A stretch of 64,000 bases of DNA from Chryseobacterium taiwanense (lineage in GTDB: Bacteria; Bacteroidota; Bacteroidia; Flavobacteriales; Weeksellaceae), in the NCBI RefSeq assembly GCF_000813825.1, contig NZ_JWTA01000008.1, forward strand, positions 1 to 64,000, in the 5' to 3' direction. Position 1 is the stretch's first letter, and each line of letters starts with the position of its first letter. Below are positions 1 to 9,600 of the stretch, piece by piece. The notes beneath the pieces are model-generated. The model was not told the origin of the DNA. It made no database searches and saw only the letters and a program-made list of their open reading frames with translations. Position numbers and translations under genes: made by a program.

Positions 1-535
1 ACAGACAGAAGGTAAGATCACACACCTTTTTGCCTGTACTGGAACAGGTGGAACCTTATCCGGATCAGCTAAATTTTTAAAAGAAAAAAATCCTGATATC
101 AAAGTGATCGGTGTAGATGCCGATGGTTCTATTCTTAAAAGCTATCACGAGACAGGTGAGATTCATAAAGAAGATGTTCATCCTTATCAGATTGAGGGAA
201 TGGGAAAAAATTTAATTCCTTCTGCCCTACTTTTTGATAAAATTGATGAGTTTGTGAGAGTGAATGACGAAATGTCTGCTTACAGAACCCGCGAAATTGC
301 TTTGAAAGAAGCGATTATGGGAGGTTATACAACCGGAGCGGTTACTCAGGCATTGATGCAGTATGCACAATCTCACGAATTTGCTGAAAACGATATCGTT
401 GTTTTAATCTATCCGGATCATGGGTCAAGATACATTACCAAAGTGTACAGTGACAAATGGATGGCTGAACAGGGATTTGTCAACAACTGTGTTCATAATT
501 ATGATGAAGTTTTCAAAACGGAATTCATTAAGTAA
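1..535 (+). CDS. PLP-dependent cysteine synthase family protein, 3' part
   Basis: The gene is cut by the left edge; the frame is open from base 2 and stops at 533-535. The visible 177 codons carry the glycine-rich loop TGTGGT, which binds the PLP phosphate in beta-family (fold type II) enzymes, and a C-terminal IYPDHGSRY stretch, both typical of cysteine synthase/cystathionine beta-synthase relatives. A GTG at 104 lies inside the domain and is not the true start. The family makes cysteine from O-acetylserine and sulfide or runs related PLP reactions. Which one cannot be told because the catalytic lysine region lies outside the window. Confidence 0.85.
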   Translation, partial: QTEGKITHLFACTGTGGTLSGSAKFLKEKNPDIKVIGVDADGSILKSYHETGEIHKEDVHPYQIEGMGKNLIPSALLFDKIDEFVRVNDEMSAYRTREIALKEAIMGGYTTGAVTQALMQYAQSHEFAENDIVVLIYPDHGSRYITKVYSDKWMAEQGFVNNCVHNYDEVFKTEFIK

Positions 536-606
536 AATATAAGATTTCGGATAAGATCATGTAACAGATATTGACGTTTCTGTTGTAACAGTCAAATACA
601 GTATAG

Positions 607-1326
607 ATGTTTAGACATAGAGGAAAAAACAGAACTTATTTTCATAATCTTAAATTAGCATCACTTCTTTCATTTGTTGCAGGAACAGTTAATATTGTTG
701 GAGTATTATCAATTAAAATATTAACAACGAATATTACTGGGCATTTTGCTTTTTTTTCTGAAGAAGTAGTGCTGAAAGATTATTACGCCGCTGTTGTCTA
801 CCTTTTATTTATTGGATGTTTTTTGCTAGGAGCTTTCTGTTCGAGTCTTCTGGTAGAATTTGTATCCGGGTTCAGAAAAATACGATCTCATCTTATTCCT
901 TTACTGATAGAAATTTGTATTTTAGGCTTCATTGGACTATCAGCTGATTTGAAAATAACAATCAGTCAAAATATAATTGCTTGTCTTTTACTTTTTGCAA
1001 TGGGATTACAGAATTCTTTAGTAACAAGAGTATCTCAATCAGTGGTAAGAACGACACATCTTACAGGTATTTTCACTGACTTAGGGATTGAAATGTCAAA
1101 ATTGTTTTTTTATCGCAAGGGAATTGTATACAACCACCTAAAAAAAAGTATCATCTTAAAAATTGTAATTGTACTATGTTTTTTTTCAGGAGGTGTAACA
1201 GGAGGTTTTATTTATGAAATCTTATACATAAAAACATTATTATTCTCTGTAGGATTACTTTTTTTCATCATCTGGTATGATAGAATATTATATAAATATT
1301 ATGTATTGAAAAGAAAGTTAAGATGA
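607..1326 (+). CDS. YoaK/DUF1275 family membrane protein
   Basis: A 239-residue protein with about six hydrophobic helices. The N-terminal LLSFVAGTVNIVG and the following TTNITGHFA segment match the pattern of the YoaK (DUF1275) family of small integral membrane proteins. The mid-protein MGLQNSL and THLTGIFTDLG motifs are also typical. Function is unknown for the family; it acts in the cytoplasmic membrane. The gene stands alone, 70 bp after the cysteine-synthase-like gene and convergent with the AraC-type sensor gene. The ATG at 607 leaves the first helix intact. Its base composition is very AT-rich, like the two following genes. Confidence 0.8.
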   Translation: MFRHRGKNRTYFHNLKLASLLSFVAGTVNIVGVLSIKILTTNITGHFAFFSEEVVLKDYYAAVVYLLFIGCFLLGAFCSSLLVEFVSGFRKIRSHLIPLLIEICILGFIGLSADLKITISQNIIACLLLFAMGLQNSLVTRVSQSVVRTTHLTGIFTDLGIEMSKLFFYRKGIVYNHLKKSIILKIVIVLCFFSGGVTGGFIYEILYIKTLLFSVGLLFFIIWYDRILYKYYVLKRKLR

Positions 1327-1369
1327 AGTAATTTGTTCGACTTAATTGCTGAGTATAGCACGTTGAAAA

Positions 1370-1948
1370 CTAATTCATTTTAATTTTCATATTAAATGAA
1401 GTTAATATATTAGTAGTATACTGAGGCTTTTCAGTTTTCTCATTTATCTTACTATTAAGGGCTAAAGATGCATCAAGAATTAGCGATTTAATGATCGTAT
1501 AAGCTGCAGAAATAAAAAGCTCTTCATTTTTGTTTTGAAAATTATAAAGCCTTTCTACTAAATAGTATTTTATCATGTTTTTGGAAGCATCAACATAAGA
1601 AATATGGAAAATATCTGTTCTGGAGTTAAAAAACAGAATGGAATAGAGGTAAGTAGGGTTATTAGAATATTGTTCATAAAACAGAGAAGAAAAAGAGTAA
1701 ATAAAAATTTCTTTTCTTTTATATTCACGAAAAGAGAGCATTTTATGAGGACCTATAAAAACAAGACTATTACTTTTTATTTCATAAGTTTCTTCTTCAA
1801 TAGTAATTGTAAGGTCATCAAGTATTAGTAAAATACAAAAGTATTTTAATGTATTGAAATCTGATTTTCCTTGTTTCTTTTTGATAATATGGCTTAACGG
1901 GTTAATACTGAATCCCGTTTTTGTAAGTTCTTTTTGCAGATGTACCAT
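1370..1948 (-). CDS. AraC-type N-terminal sensor domain protein without HTH
   Basis: A 192-residue soluble protein. It resembles the N-terminal cupin-like sensing half of AraC-type regulators common in Chryseobacterium: an LILDDLTITI strand, the NSLVFIGPHKM strand-turn, and a helical LVERLYNFQNKNEELFISAAY region. An intact AraC regulator would be 280-300 residues with two HTH motifs at the C-terminus. Here the frame stops after about 190 residues and the 40 bp to the neighbouring gene encode no HTH in any frame. It may be a truncated regulator, or a stand-alone ligand-binding protein that works by pairing with another regulator. The family assignment rests on pattern resemblance only. Confidence 0.55.
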   Translation of the reverse strand: MVHLQKELTKTGFSINPLSHIIKKKQGKSDFNTLKYFCILLILDDLTITIEEETYEIKSNSLVFIGPHKMLSFREYKRKEIFIYSFSSLFYEQYSNNPTYLYSILFFNSRTDIFHISYVDASKNMIKYYLVERLYNFQNKNEELFISAAYTIIKSLILDASLALNSKINEKTEKPQYTTNILTSFNMKIKMN

Positions 1949-2016
1949 TGGTAATAATTCGAGATTAAAATAGTGATAAATTCTTATTAAAGTATGTTAT
2001 TTTGATTCTCTAAAAT

Positions 2017-2032
2017 TTTGACTTAAATCAAA
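2017..2032 (+). promoter_or_regulatory. Possible Crp/Fnr-type operator upstream of pckA
   Basis: TTTGA-N6-TCAAA lies within an extended near-palindrome. Its centre is 51.5 bp before the pckA -7 box, about two helical turns further out than the class II sites found elsewhere in this window, which would suit a class I activator. The A/T-rich context makes a chance match possible. Confidence 0.3.
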
Positions 2033-2075
2033 TTTTACAAAAAGATAGATCATGAAAATTTATTGACAAAGGGAC

Positions 2076-2083
2076 TACTTTTG
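2076..2083 (+). promoter_or_regulatory. -7 box TACTTTTG of pckA
   Basis: An exact match to the Bacteroidetes -7 element TAnnTTTG, 27 bp before the ATG at 2111. No clear -33 TTTG is seen at the usual distance. The box rules out the upstream TTG at 2063 as translation start, since that would lie before the transcript. Confidence 0.55.
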
Positions 2084-2110
2084 CTCGAAAGTAAAAATCT
2101 GATCATAGAA

Positions 2111-3700
2111 ATGAATCATTTAGAAAGTTTAAAGGAAATCGGAATTCTATCCCCAAAAGAGATCTTTTGGAATCTATCAGAAGCCCAGTTAATTTCGCAA
2201 ACCTTAAGAAAAGGGCAGGGGATTACAACTGAATCAGGGGCATTGGCTTGCGATACCGGTGAGTTCACAGGGCGTTCCCCAAAAGATAAATATGTAGTCT
2301 TAGATGAAAATACCCAAAATTCGGTTTGGTGGGGAGACGTAAATCATCCGTTTCTGCCTGAAGATTTCGACAGATTATATAATCGTCTCGTTGATCATCT
2401 TTCAGAACGTGAAATTTATGTTAAAGATGTTTATGCCTGTGCAAAATCTGAGTATCGTTTAAATATCAGAGTTATTACTGAAAATCCATGGCAAAGCTTG
2501 TTTGCCAACAACTTGTTTTTAAGGCTTAATGAAAAAGAGCTTGAGGTATTTAAACATGAATGGCTCATCCTTGCAATACCAAGTTTCAAAGCTGTTCCTG
2601 AAACTGATAAAACCCGTCAGCATAATTTTACGATTATCAACTTCACAAAAAAAATCATTCTTATTGGTGGTAGTGCATACACGGGTGAAATTAAAAAAGG
2701 CATTTTTACAGTATTGAATTATATTCTTCCGCATGAGAAGCAAGTCTTATCAATGCACTGTTCTGCCAATGTCGGCAATGACGGAGATACCTCTGTGTTT
2801 TTTGGACTTTCCGGAACAGGAAAAACGACACTTTCAGCAGATCCGGCCAGAAAATTAATAGGAGACGATGAGCATGGATGGGATAACGATAATGTTTTTA
2901 ATTTTGAAGGGGGATGTTATGCTAAATGTGTAAATTTAAGTCAAGAAAAAGAGCCTCAGATTTTCGGTGCGATTCGTTCAGGTACGTTGCTTGAAAACGT
3001 ACGTTTTTTTGACGGAACAGACATTGTTAATTATGATGATACTTCTGTAACTGAAAACACGAGAGCTGCCTATCCGATCGACTTTATTGATAACGCGATC
3101 CATCCTTCTGTTGGGGGGATTCCCAATAATATTTTCTTTTTGACCTGCGATGCTTTTGGCGTACTGCCTCCGATTTCAAAACTAACAACTGGTCAGGCGA
3201 TGTATCATTTTATTTCAGGATATACCGCAAAAGTAGCTGGAACCGAAGCCGGAATTACTGAACCACAGACCACATTTTCAGCATGCTTTGGAAAACCTTT
3301 TCTTCCTTTTCATCCAACAAAATATGCTGAACTTTTAGGGAAAAAGCTAAATGAAAATAATGTAAACGTTTGGCTGATTAATACAGGTTGGTCAGGAGGG
3401 GCTTACGGAGTAGGAGAACGTATAAAACTGTCATACACAAGAGCTATGATTACTGCAGTATTAGAAAACAAATTCGAAAATGTAGATTTTATAAGTGATA
3501 CTGTCTTTGGTCTTCAAATGCCTGTACAGTGTGAAGGTGTTCCTTCTGAAATCCTGAATCCTAAAAATACTTGGGCTGATTCATCTCAATATGATAAAAA
3601 AGCCCTACATCTAGCTAATCAATTTACTGAGAACTTTAAAGAGTTTGAATCTTTTGCCAGTAATGAAATTATAGAAGGGGGGCCTATTCAAAAAAAATAA
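2111..3700 (+). CDS. pckA: Phosphoenolpyruvate carboxykinase (ATP)
   Basis: A 529-residue enzyme converting oxaloacetate and ATP to phosphoenolpyruvate, CO2 and ADP, the first committed step of gluconeogenesis in the cytoplasm. Seen in the sequence: the kinase-1a P-loop GLSGTGKTT at residues 232-240, the kinase-2 region GDDEHGW soon after, and FTGRSPKDKY near residue 50, which belongs to the oxaloacetate site. The start is set at the ATG 2111. It gives the family's usual length of about 530 and lies after the -7 box at 2076; an upstream TTG would add 16 residues but precedes the promoter. gcvH follows after 27 bp, suggesting co-transcription of gluconeogenesis and glycine cleavage genes. Confidence 0.95.
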   Translation: MNHLESLKEIGILSPKEIFWNLSEAQLISQTLRKGQGITTESGALACDTGEFTGRSPKDKYVVLDENTQNSVWWGDVNHPFLPEDFDRLYNRLVDHLSEREIYVKDVYACAKSEYRLNIRVITENPWQSLFANNLFLRLNEKELEVFKHEWLILAIPSFKAVPETDKTRQHNFTIINFTKKIILIGGSAYTGEIKKGIFTVLNYILPHEKQVLSMHCSANVGNDGDTSVFFGLSGTGKTTLSADPARKLIGDDEHGWDNDNVFNFEGGCYAKCVNLSQEKEPQIFGAIRSGTLLENVRFFDGTDIVNYDDTSVTENTRAAYPIDFIDNAIHPSVGGIPNNIFFLTCDAFGVLPPISKLTTGQAMYHFISGYTAKVAGTEAGITEPQTTFSACFGKPFLPFHPTKYAELLGKKLNENNVNVWLINTGWSGGAYGVGERIKLSYTRAMITAVLENKFENVDFISDTVFGLQMPVQCEGVPSEILNPKNTWADSSQYDKKALHLANQFTENFKEFESFASNEIIEGGPIQKK

Positions 3701-3727
3701 ATCAATCAAAATAAAGAACAAATAGAA

Positions 3728-4108
3728 ATGGAAATTCCTAAAAATCTTTTGTATACTGAAGACCATGAATGGGTGAAAGTAGAAAATGATATAGCATATA
3801 TTGGAATAACTGACTTTGCACAACATGAATTGGGGGATATTGTATATGTTGAAATTGAAACTCTTGGGGAGAATCTACAACAGCATGCAGTATTTGGGAC
3901 TGTTGAAGCAGTGAAAACAGTATCAGATCTTTTCTTGCCGCTTGCAGGTGAAGTATTGGAAATCAATCCAAAATTGGAATCAAATCCTGAATTAGTAAAT
4001 TCTGACCCTTACGGAGAGGGATGGATGATTAAAATAAAGATTAATAATATATCTGATTCGGAGGAACTCTTGAAAGTTGAATCATATGCTTCTTTAATTG
4101 GTTTATAA
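3728..4108 (+). CDS. gcvH: Glycine cleavage system H protein
   Basis: A 126-residue lipoyl carrier protein that shuttles the aminomethyl group between the P, T and L proteins of the glycine cleavage complex. The lipoylation lysine is K63 in the EAVKTVSD motif, flanked by the expected hammerhead strands (ELGDIVYVE before, LAGEVLEIN after). The length is normal. It sits 27 bp after pckA and 3 bp before gcvT, so gcvH and gcvT are almost certainly one transcript. No gcvP is present in the window. Confidence 0.96.
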   Translation: MEIPKNLLYTEDHEWVKVENDIAYIGITDFAQHELGDIVYVEIETLGENLQQHAVFGTVEAVKTVSDLFLPLAGEVLEINPKLESNPELVNSDPYGEGWMIKIKINNISDSEELLKVESYASLIGL

Positions 4109-4111
4109 CAG

Positions 4112-5212
4112 ATGGAAACAGTAAAAATTAAGAAAACGGCATTTAATGCAATACATCATTTGCTTGGAGCAAAAATGGTTGATTTTGCAGGCTATGAAAT
4201 GCCTGTTCAATACAAAGGTATCAATCATGAACATGAAACTGTAAGAAATAGGGTGGGTGTATTTGACGTTTCTCATATGGGAGAAATTCTGATACAAGGA
4301 AAAGAAGCCTTATCATTAATTCAGAAGATTACTTCCAATGATGCAGCAAAACTTTTTCCGGGAAAGGTACAATACAGTTGCATGCCTAATGACACAGGAG
4401 GAATAATCGATGATCTTTTAGTATATATGATCAGTAAGGACGATTACTTATTGGTCGTTAATGCATCAAATATAGAAAAAGACCTGAACTGGATTCATGA
4501 ACAGAATTCCTTTGATGCACAGGTTAGCAATATCTCAGATTCGATGTCATTGTTAGCAGTTCAGGGACCAAAAGCCCAACAGGTTTTGCAAAAATTGACG
4601 GATGTCAGTTTAAAAGACTTGGAATATTATACTTTTACCATTGGCGAATTAGCCCATATTCCTAATGCTTTACTATCTGCTACGGGATATACAGGAGCAG
4701 GAGGATTCGAAATATATGTTGAAAACAGATATGCTGCACATTTATGGGAAGCTATTTTCGAAGCTGGGAAGGAAGAAGGAATAGAGCCCATAGGATTAGG
4801 AGCAAGAGATACATTAAGATTGGAAATGGGCTACTGTTTGTATGGAAGCGATATTGATGATTATACTTCTCCTTTAGAAGCTGGGCTAGGCTGGATTACT
4901 AAATTTAATAAAGACTTTGTTCATAGTGGATTTTTAAAAATTCAAAAAGAAAAAGGGATATCCAAAAAGTTAGTGGGATTTGAAATGATTGATAAAGGTG
5001 TTCCTCGCCATGGTTACGAAGTTTGGAATGAAAATCAAGAAATCTTAGGAACTGTTACCTCCGGAACGATGTCACCAACACTTAAGATACCGATTGGGAT
5101 GGGATACATTTCTGTTGAAAATTCCGCTGTAGGAAATGAGATTTTTATTAACATTAGAAATAAACCGACTAAAGCAATAATAGTGTCTCTTCCCTTCGTT
5201 AATGTAAAATAA
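4112..5212 (+). CDS. gcvT: Aminomethyltransferase (glycine cleavage T protein)
   Basis: A 366-residue tetrahydrofolate-dependent enzyme that releases ammonia from the aminomethyl-lipoyl H protein and forms 5,10-methylene-THF. The N-terminal FAGYEMPVQY and the VFDVSHMGE motif are diagnostic. The conserved catalytic aspartate lies in GGIIDDLLVY (D100/D101), and GLGARDTLRLE is the usual C-terminal substrate-binding motif. It is complete and of family length. It begins 3 bp after the gcvH stop, implying translational coupling. No glycine-riboswitch-like leader is visible upstream of either gene. Confidence 0.96.
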   Translation: METVKIKKTAFNAIHHLLGAKMVDFAGYEMPVQYKGINHEHETVRNRVGVFDVSHMGEILIQGKEALSLIQKITSNDAAKLFPGKVQYSCMPNDTGGIIDDLLVYMISKDDYLLVVNASNIEKDLNWIHEQNSFDAQVSNISDSMSLLAVQGPKAQQVLQKLTDVSLKDLEYYTFTIGELAHIPNALLSATGYTGAGGFEIYVENRYAAHLWEAIFEAGKEEGIEPIGLGARDTLRLEMGYCLYGSDIDDYTSPLEAGLGWITKFNKDFVHSGFLKIQKEKGISKKLVGFEMIDKGVPRHGYEVWNENQEILGTVTSGTMSPTLKIPIGMGYISVENSAVGNEIFINIRNKPTKAIIVSLPFVNVK

Positions 5213-5306
5213 CTTCCTTCTGATACTACCAATTTTTGCATATTGTTGGATGATGTTTATTTTATTATAATTGATCAAAATAATGAGAGTATAACTGAAT
5301 GATAGA

Positions 5307-5903
5307 ATGATTTTTGAATACCTTAAATTAAATATAGATATTGATGATAATGCTTTTAATGAAATATATCCCGAACATATAAAAGCGTTATCGCAGCGTC
5401 ATTGGACTCCAGTTGCAGTTGCTAAGATGGCTGCAAAATACTTGGTTGATGATACCGATAGAAAAGTTTTGGATATTGGATCTGGAGCAGGTAAGTTTTG
5501 TCTCGTGGGGGCTGCTTCTACAGATGGTATATTCTACGGAGTTGAGCAAAGAACATCTCTAACTAAAATATCAAAAAAAATAGCTGATAAACACAATATA
5601 TCAAACGTTGATTTTATTAATTTAAATATAAAAGAAATCTCTTTTTTAGAATATGAAGCGTTCTATTTTTTTAATTCTTTTTATGAGAATATAGATACTT
5701 CATGCTCAATTGATGATACAATTATTCATGATAGAGATTTATACTATGATTATTCGGAGTATGTACGGGAACAGCTTGATGCAACACCGGTAGGCACACG
5801 TCTGGTTACCTATTGGAGTAAGTGGGATGAAATTCCTAATAGTTTTAATCTAATTGATACTGCTTGTGATAAATTATTGAATTTTTGGGAAAAAGTAAGG
5901 TGA
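5307..5903 (+). CDS. Class I SAM-dependent methyltransferase
   Basis: A 198-residue protein with SAM-binding motif I VLDIGSGAGKF at residues 54-64, followed by an acidic end of strand 2 (YGVEQRTSL) and a plausible motif IV region (AFYFFNSFYE) around residue 110-115. These mark a Rossmann-fold methyltransferase, here compact and cytoplasmic. The acceptor substrate cannot be told. The gene lies 94 bp after gcvT on the same strand and is markedly AT-rich. There is no obvious functional link to glycine cleavage apart from one-carbon chemistry. Confidence 0.75.
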   Translation: MIFEYLKLNIDIDDNAFNEIYPEHIKALSQRHWTPVAVAKMAAKYLVDDTDRKVLDIGSGAGKFCLVGAASTDGIFYGVEQRTSLTKISKKIADKHNISNVDFINLNIKEISFLEYEAFYFFNSFYENIDTSCSIDDTIIHDRDLYYDYSEYVREQLDATPVGTRLVTYWSKWDEIPNSFNLIDTACDKLLNFWEKVR

Positions 5904-6020
5904 AAAACAAAATTCTTCTGAGCGATAATTTGTGTTGTGGAAGAAAAAATAAAATGACAATATTGAGAAATCTTATTTGTCAACAGAATACATAGGTCTG
6001 AATATTATGTATTTTTTTTT

Positions 6021-6052
6021 AGTATTACTACATTTTTGTAGTAATACTTTTC
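6021..6052 (+). terminator. Hairpin terminator between methyltransferase and metal-efflux genes
   Basis: A perfect 12-bp stem (6021-6032 with 6037-6048) and a TTTT loop, followed by a short T run and preceded by nine T on the left, so it could stop transcription from both sides. The 250 bp gap around it holds no gene. Confidence 0.6.
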
Positions 6053-6121
6053 ATTATTATAAGTAGTACTATTTTGAAAAATACAGTGTAAAATATTGTA
6101 CAAATTAGATTATTTAAAATC

Positions 6122-6149
6122 ATTCTTAATGAAATATTTCGTAATTTTG
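6122..6149 (+). promoter_or_regulatory. Conserved promoter with -7 box directly before GTG start
   Basis: The -7 box TAATTTTG sits at 6142-6149, only five bases before the GTG start at 6155. The 29 bp from 6122 are 25/29 identical to the promoter of the paralogous gene at 15280, including an ATTCTTAAT block. No -33 TTTG is present, so an activator or alternative sigma factor is possible. The short distance predicts a leaderless mRNA. Confidence 0.55.
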
Positions 6150-6154
6150 ATACA

Positions 6155-6541
6155 GTGAAAAAGCTGATTTCCATATTGTTGTTATCCCTTTATTTGGTTT
6201 CTACAACCGAACTATATCAGCTTTTGAAAATGCCGATTCTCATTGAGCATTATTTTCAGCACAAAAACCTTAATTCTGAAATGTCGTTTACTGCATTTCT
6301 GAAAATGCATTATGATCATCCGGTTAAAGATAATGATTATGATCAGGATCAGAAGCTACCTTTTGTTTCACACGCAAGTCCTCTTTCTGTTGCATTTACC
6401 GTTAATCCAATTTTAGATCTTCATTGCTTAGAAAAGGTATTTAATCCTATTGGCATAAAACAAATCCTTTATAAAAATATACTTTATAATAAGGAAATTT
6501 TAAATTCTATTTGGGAGCCCCCAAGATTTCATCAATCTTAA
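6155..6541 (+). CDS. Small exported protein heading metal-efflux operon (paralogue of 15280)
   Basis: An unrecognised 128-residue protein. The N-terminus is a hydrophobic helix (KKLISILLLSLYLVSTTELY) that reads as a signal peptide or anchor. The mature part is rich in histidine and aspartate (MHYDHPVKDNDYDQDQKLPF), and the C-terminus is IWEPPRF plus three residues. The paralogue at 15280 keeps the signal segment, HYDHPVKD, QxLPF and WEPPRF, so both are real genes under constraint. GTG is the start in both; the next ATG (residue 27) would delete the signal segment. Its place before an RND metal pump, and the His/Asp-rich block, suggest a periplasmic metal-handling role, which is inference only. 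Confidence 0.75.
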   Translation: MKKLISILLLSLYLVSTTELYQLLKMPILIEHYFQHKNLNSEMSFTAFLKMHYDHPVKDNDYDQDQKLPFVSHASPLSVAFTVNPILDLHCLEKVFNPIGIKQILYKNILYNKEILNSIWEPPRFHQS

Positions 6542-6550
6542 TCTATTTTT

Positions 6551-6571
6551 CTCAATCATCCTCTGATTGAG
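6551..6571 (+). other. Hairpin between small protein gene and RND pump gene
   Basis: An 8-bp perfect stem (CTCAATCA / TGATTGAG) with a 5-base loop, 10 bp after the stop codon. No T run follows, so it is more likely a processing or stability element than a full terminator. Confidence 0.35.
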
Positions 6572-6680
6572 GGTATTCTGCTTTGCCATAAATTATCTGC
6601 AAAAGATGCAGATGTATTCATCGTGTGCTTCAGAGTGCCTAAAACTTATCTCAATAATTAAGATTAATAATTAATCATTT

Positions 6681-9600
6681 ATGCTTACAAAAATCATTGA
6701 GTTTTCTGTAAAGAATAAACTCATTATTGCATTGTTGGTATTAGGGCTTATTGGAATTGGTTCCTATCAGGTCACTAAATTACCGATAGATGCGGTACCC
6801 GACATAACCAATAATCAGGTACAGGTTATTACCATTGCACCTTCTTTCGGGGCAACGGATATAGAACGACTTGTTACCTTTCCTATAGAACAGGCTAATA
6901 ATAATATTTCAGGACTAAAAGAGATCCGAAGTTTTTCCAGATTTGGACTATCTCTTGTTACCATTGTCTTCGAAGATAATGTTGACGTTTATTGGGCCAG
7001 ACAGCAGGTTGCGGAAAGACTGCAGCAGGTACAGGCTGTCATTCCACAAGGGATAGGAAATCCCCAACTAGGACCTATTTCCACTGGGCTAGGTGAAATT
7101 TTTCAGTATGTAATAAGACCTGAAAAAGGATATGAAAAAAAATATAATATTACGGAGCTTCGTACAATTCAGGATTGGATTGTAAGGAGGCAGCTTTTAG
7201 GTGTAAAAGGGGTTGCAGAAGTCAGCAGCTTTGGAGGAAAGTTAAAACAATATGAGATTGCAGTCAATCCGGATAGGTTGAATGCTTATGAAATTACCAT
7301 TAATGATGTTTTCGATGCCCTACAAGCTAATAATCAAAATACAGGAGGCGCTTATATTGAAAAAGGACCTACCGTTTTATACATCAGAAGTGAAGGTCTG
7401 GTAGGGAACATTGAAGAAATTAAAAATATTTCTATCGCTACAAAAACAAACGATGTTCCACTGTTTATAAGAGATATTGCAGAAGTAAAGCCGGGTTTTG
7501 CTACCCGATACGGAGCCATGACCTTTAATGATGAAGGAGAAGTCTCTGGAGCGGTCGTTATGATGCTTAAAGGTGAAAACAGTAACCAGGTGATTAAAAA
7601 TGTAAAAGAGAAAATCACTCAGGTTCAGAAGACGCTTCCAAAAGGAGTGGTAATAGAACCTTTCCTGGATCGGACCAAAATGGTGAATAATGCTATTGGT
7701 ACTGTTGAAAAGAACCTTACAGAAGGAGCATTGATCGTTGTTTTTGTTCTTGTATTATTCCTTGGAAATATAAGAGCCGGTTTACTGGTGGCTTCAGTGA
7801 TTCCTCTTGCTATGTTATTTGCAATTTGTATGATGAATCTTTTCGGAGTCAGTGGTAATCTGATGAGTCTTGGAGCTCTGGATTTCGGTTTGATTATCGA
7901 TGGTGCGGTGATTATTGTAGAATCTATATTACATCAGTTCAGTCATAATTCAAAATTCAAAAAGATTTTTTCTGTTGGAGCAGCAGAAATGGATACCGTC
8001 GTTATTCACTCTGCAGGAAAAATGATGAACAGTGCGGTTTTCGGACAGATCATTATCCTGATTGTTTATCTACCGATTCTTACCCTACAGGGAATTGAAG
8101 GAAAAATGTTCAAACCAATGGCTCAGACCGTTGCTTTTGCATTACTGGGCGCATTTTTATTGTCATTAACGTATATCCCGATGATGAGTGCTGTTTTATT
8201 GAAAAAAAGAAGTGAAAAACCTACTTTTTCAGATAGAATTATGAAGAAAGTGGAGAAGATTTATCTTCATACTTTGCTTAAGCTTCTTAGAGTTCCGAAA
8301 ACGATTTTTGCGATTGTGGCTGTCCTGTTTATAATGGCCGTTTTCATTTTATCCAGAATGGGAGGGGAATTTATCCCATCTCTTGAAGAAGGCGATTTTG
8401 CCGTGGACACAAGAGTTTTGCCGGGAAGTAATCTTACAACGACGATTGAAAGTACCCAGAAGGCGGCTCATATTCTTAAATCAAGATTTCCTGAAGTGGA
8501 AAAAGTTGTGACAAAGATCGGAAGTGGGGAAGTTCCTACCGACCCAATGCCCATGGATGCTTCAGATATGATGGTTATTTTAAAAGATAAAAAAGAATGG
8601 ACTTCAGCTTCCTCTTTCCCGGAACTGGCAGATAAAATGGGGAAACAACTTCAGGATGTTCCGGGAATTACCGCCAGTTTCCAGTTCCCTGTTCAGATGC
8701 GTTTTAATGAATTAATGACCGGGGCAAGACAGGATGTTGTTATCAAGATTTTTGGAGAAGATCTGGATGTTCTTTCACAATATGCCCAGAAGCTTGGAAA
8801 AATTATAGAGACTGTGGATGGAACTCAGAATCTTTATATAGAACCTATTTCCGGAATGCCACAAGTTATTATAGAATATAACCGCCCTTTGATTGCTCAG
8901 TATCATTTGTCCATCTCAGACATCAATAGGATTGTCAATACAGCATTTGCAGGACAAAGTACAGGATTGGTTTTTGAAGGTGAAAAACGTTTCGACATGG
9001 TAGTACGGCTTGATACCAAGAATCGGAAAAATGTTACCGATATTAAGAATCTCCTGGTTCCTACTCCTTCCGGAAATCAGATCCCGCTCTCTCAGCTTGC
9101 CAAAGTAGAAGTGAAAAATGGCCCCAACCAAATTCAGAGGGAAAACGCTCAAAGAAGAATTGTGGTAGGCTTCAATATAAAAGGACGAGATGTACAAAGT
9201 ATTGTGGAAGAGCTACAGCGCAAAGCCGATCAAAAAATGAAACTTCCCACAGGATATTATATGACCTACGGAGGATCATTTGAAAATCTTAATAATGCCA
9301 AACAGCGTCTTATGATTGCTGTTCCGATTGCATTGGCTCTTATTTTCGTTATGCTGTTTCTGGCTTTTAATTCCGTTAAAGAAAGTTTACTTATCTATAC
9401 TGCAATTCCACTTTCTATTATTGGTGGAGTATTTCTGATGGCATTGCGGGGTATGCCTTTCAGTATCAGTGCCGGAGTAGGATTTATCGCACTTTTTGGA
9501 GTGGCGGTTTTAAATGGAATTGTTTTAATCTCAGAGTTTAACCGTCTTCATAAAAGAGGAATTAAAAATATAGTAAGAATTGTTATAGACGGAGGGGAAT

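Noticed and set aside
2063..2110. TTG start extending PckA by 16 residues
   Set aside because: The TTG lies upstream of the -7 box TACTTTTG at 2076, so it would not be in the mRNA, and the extension exceeds family length.
3611..3966. Minus-strand frames over pckA end and gcvH
   Set aside because: Antisense shadows rich in F, S and C over strongly conserved genes.
3700..4112. Glycine riboswitch before gcvH/gcvT
   Set aside because: Only 27 bp and 3 bp are free upstream of the two genes; no tandem aptamer could fit.
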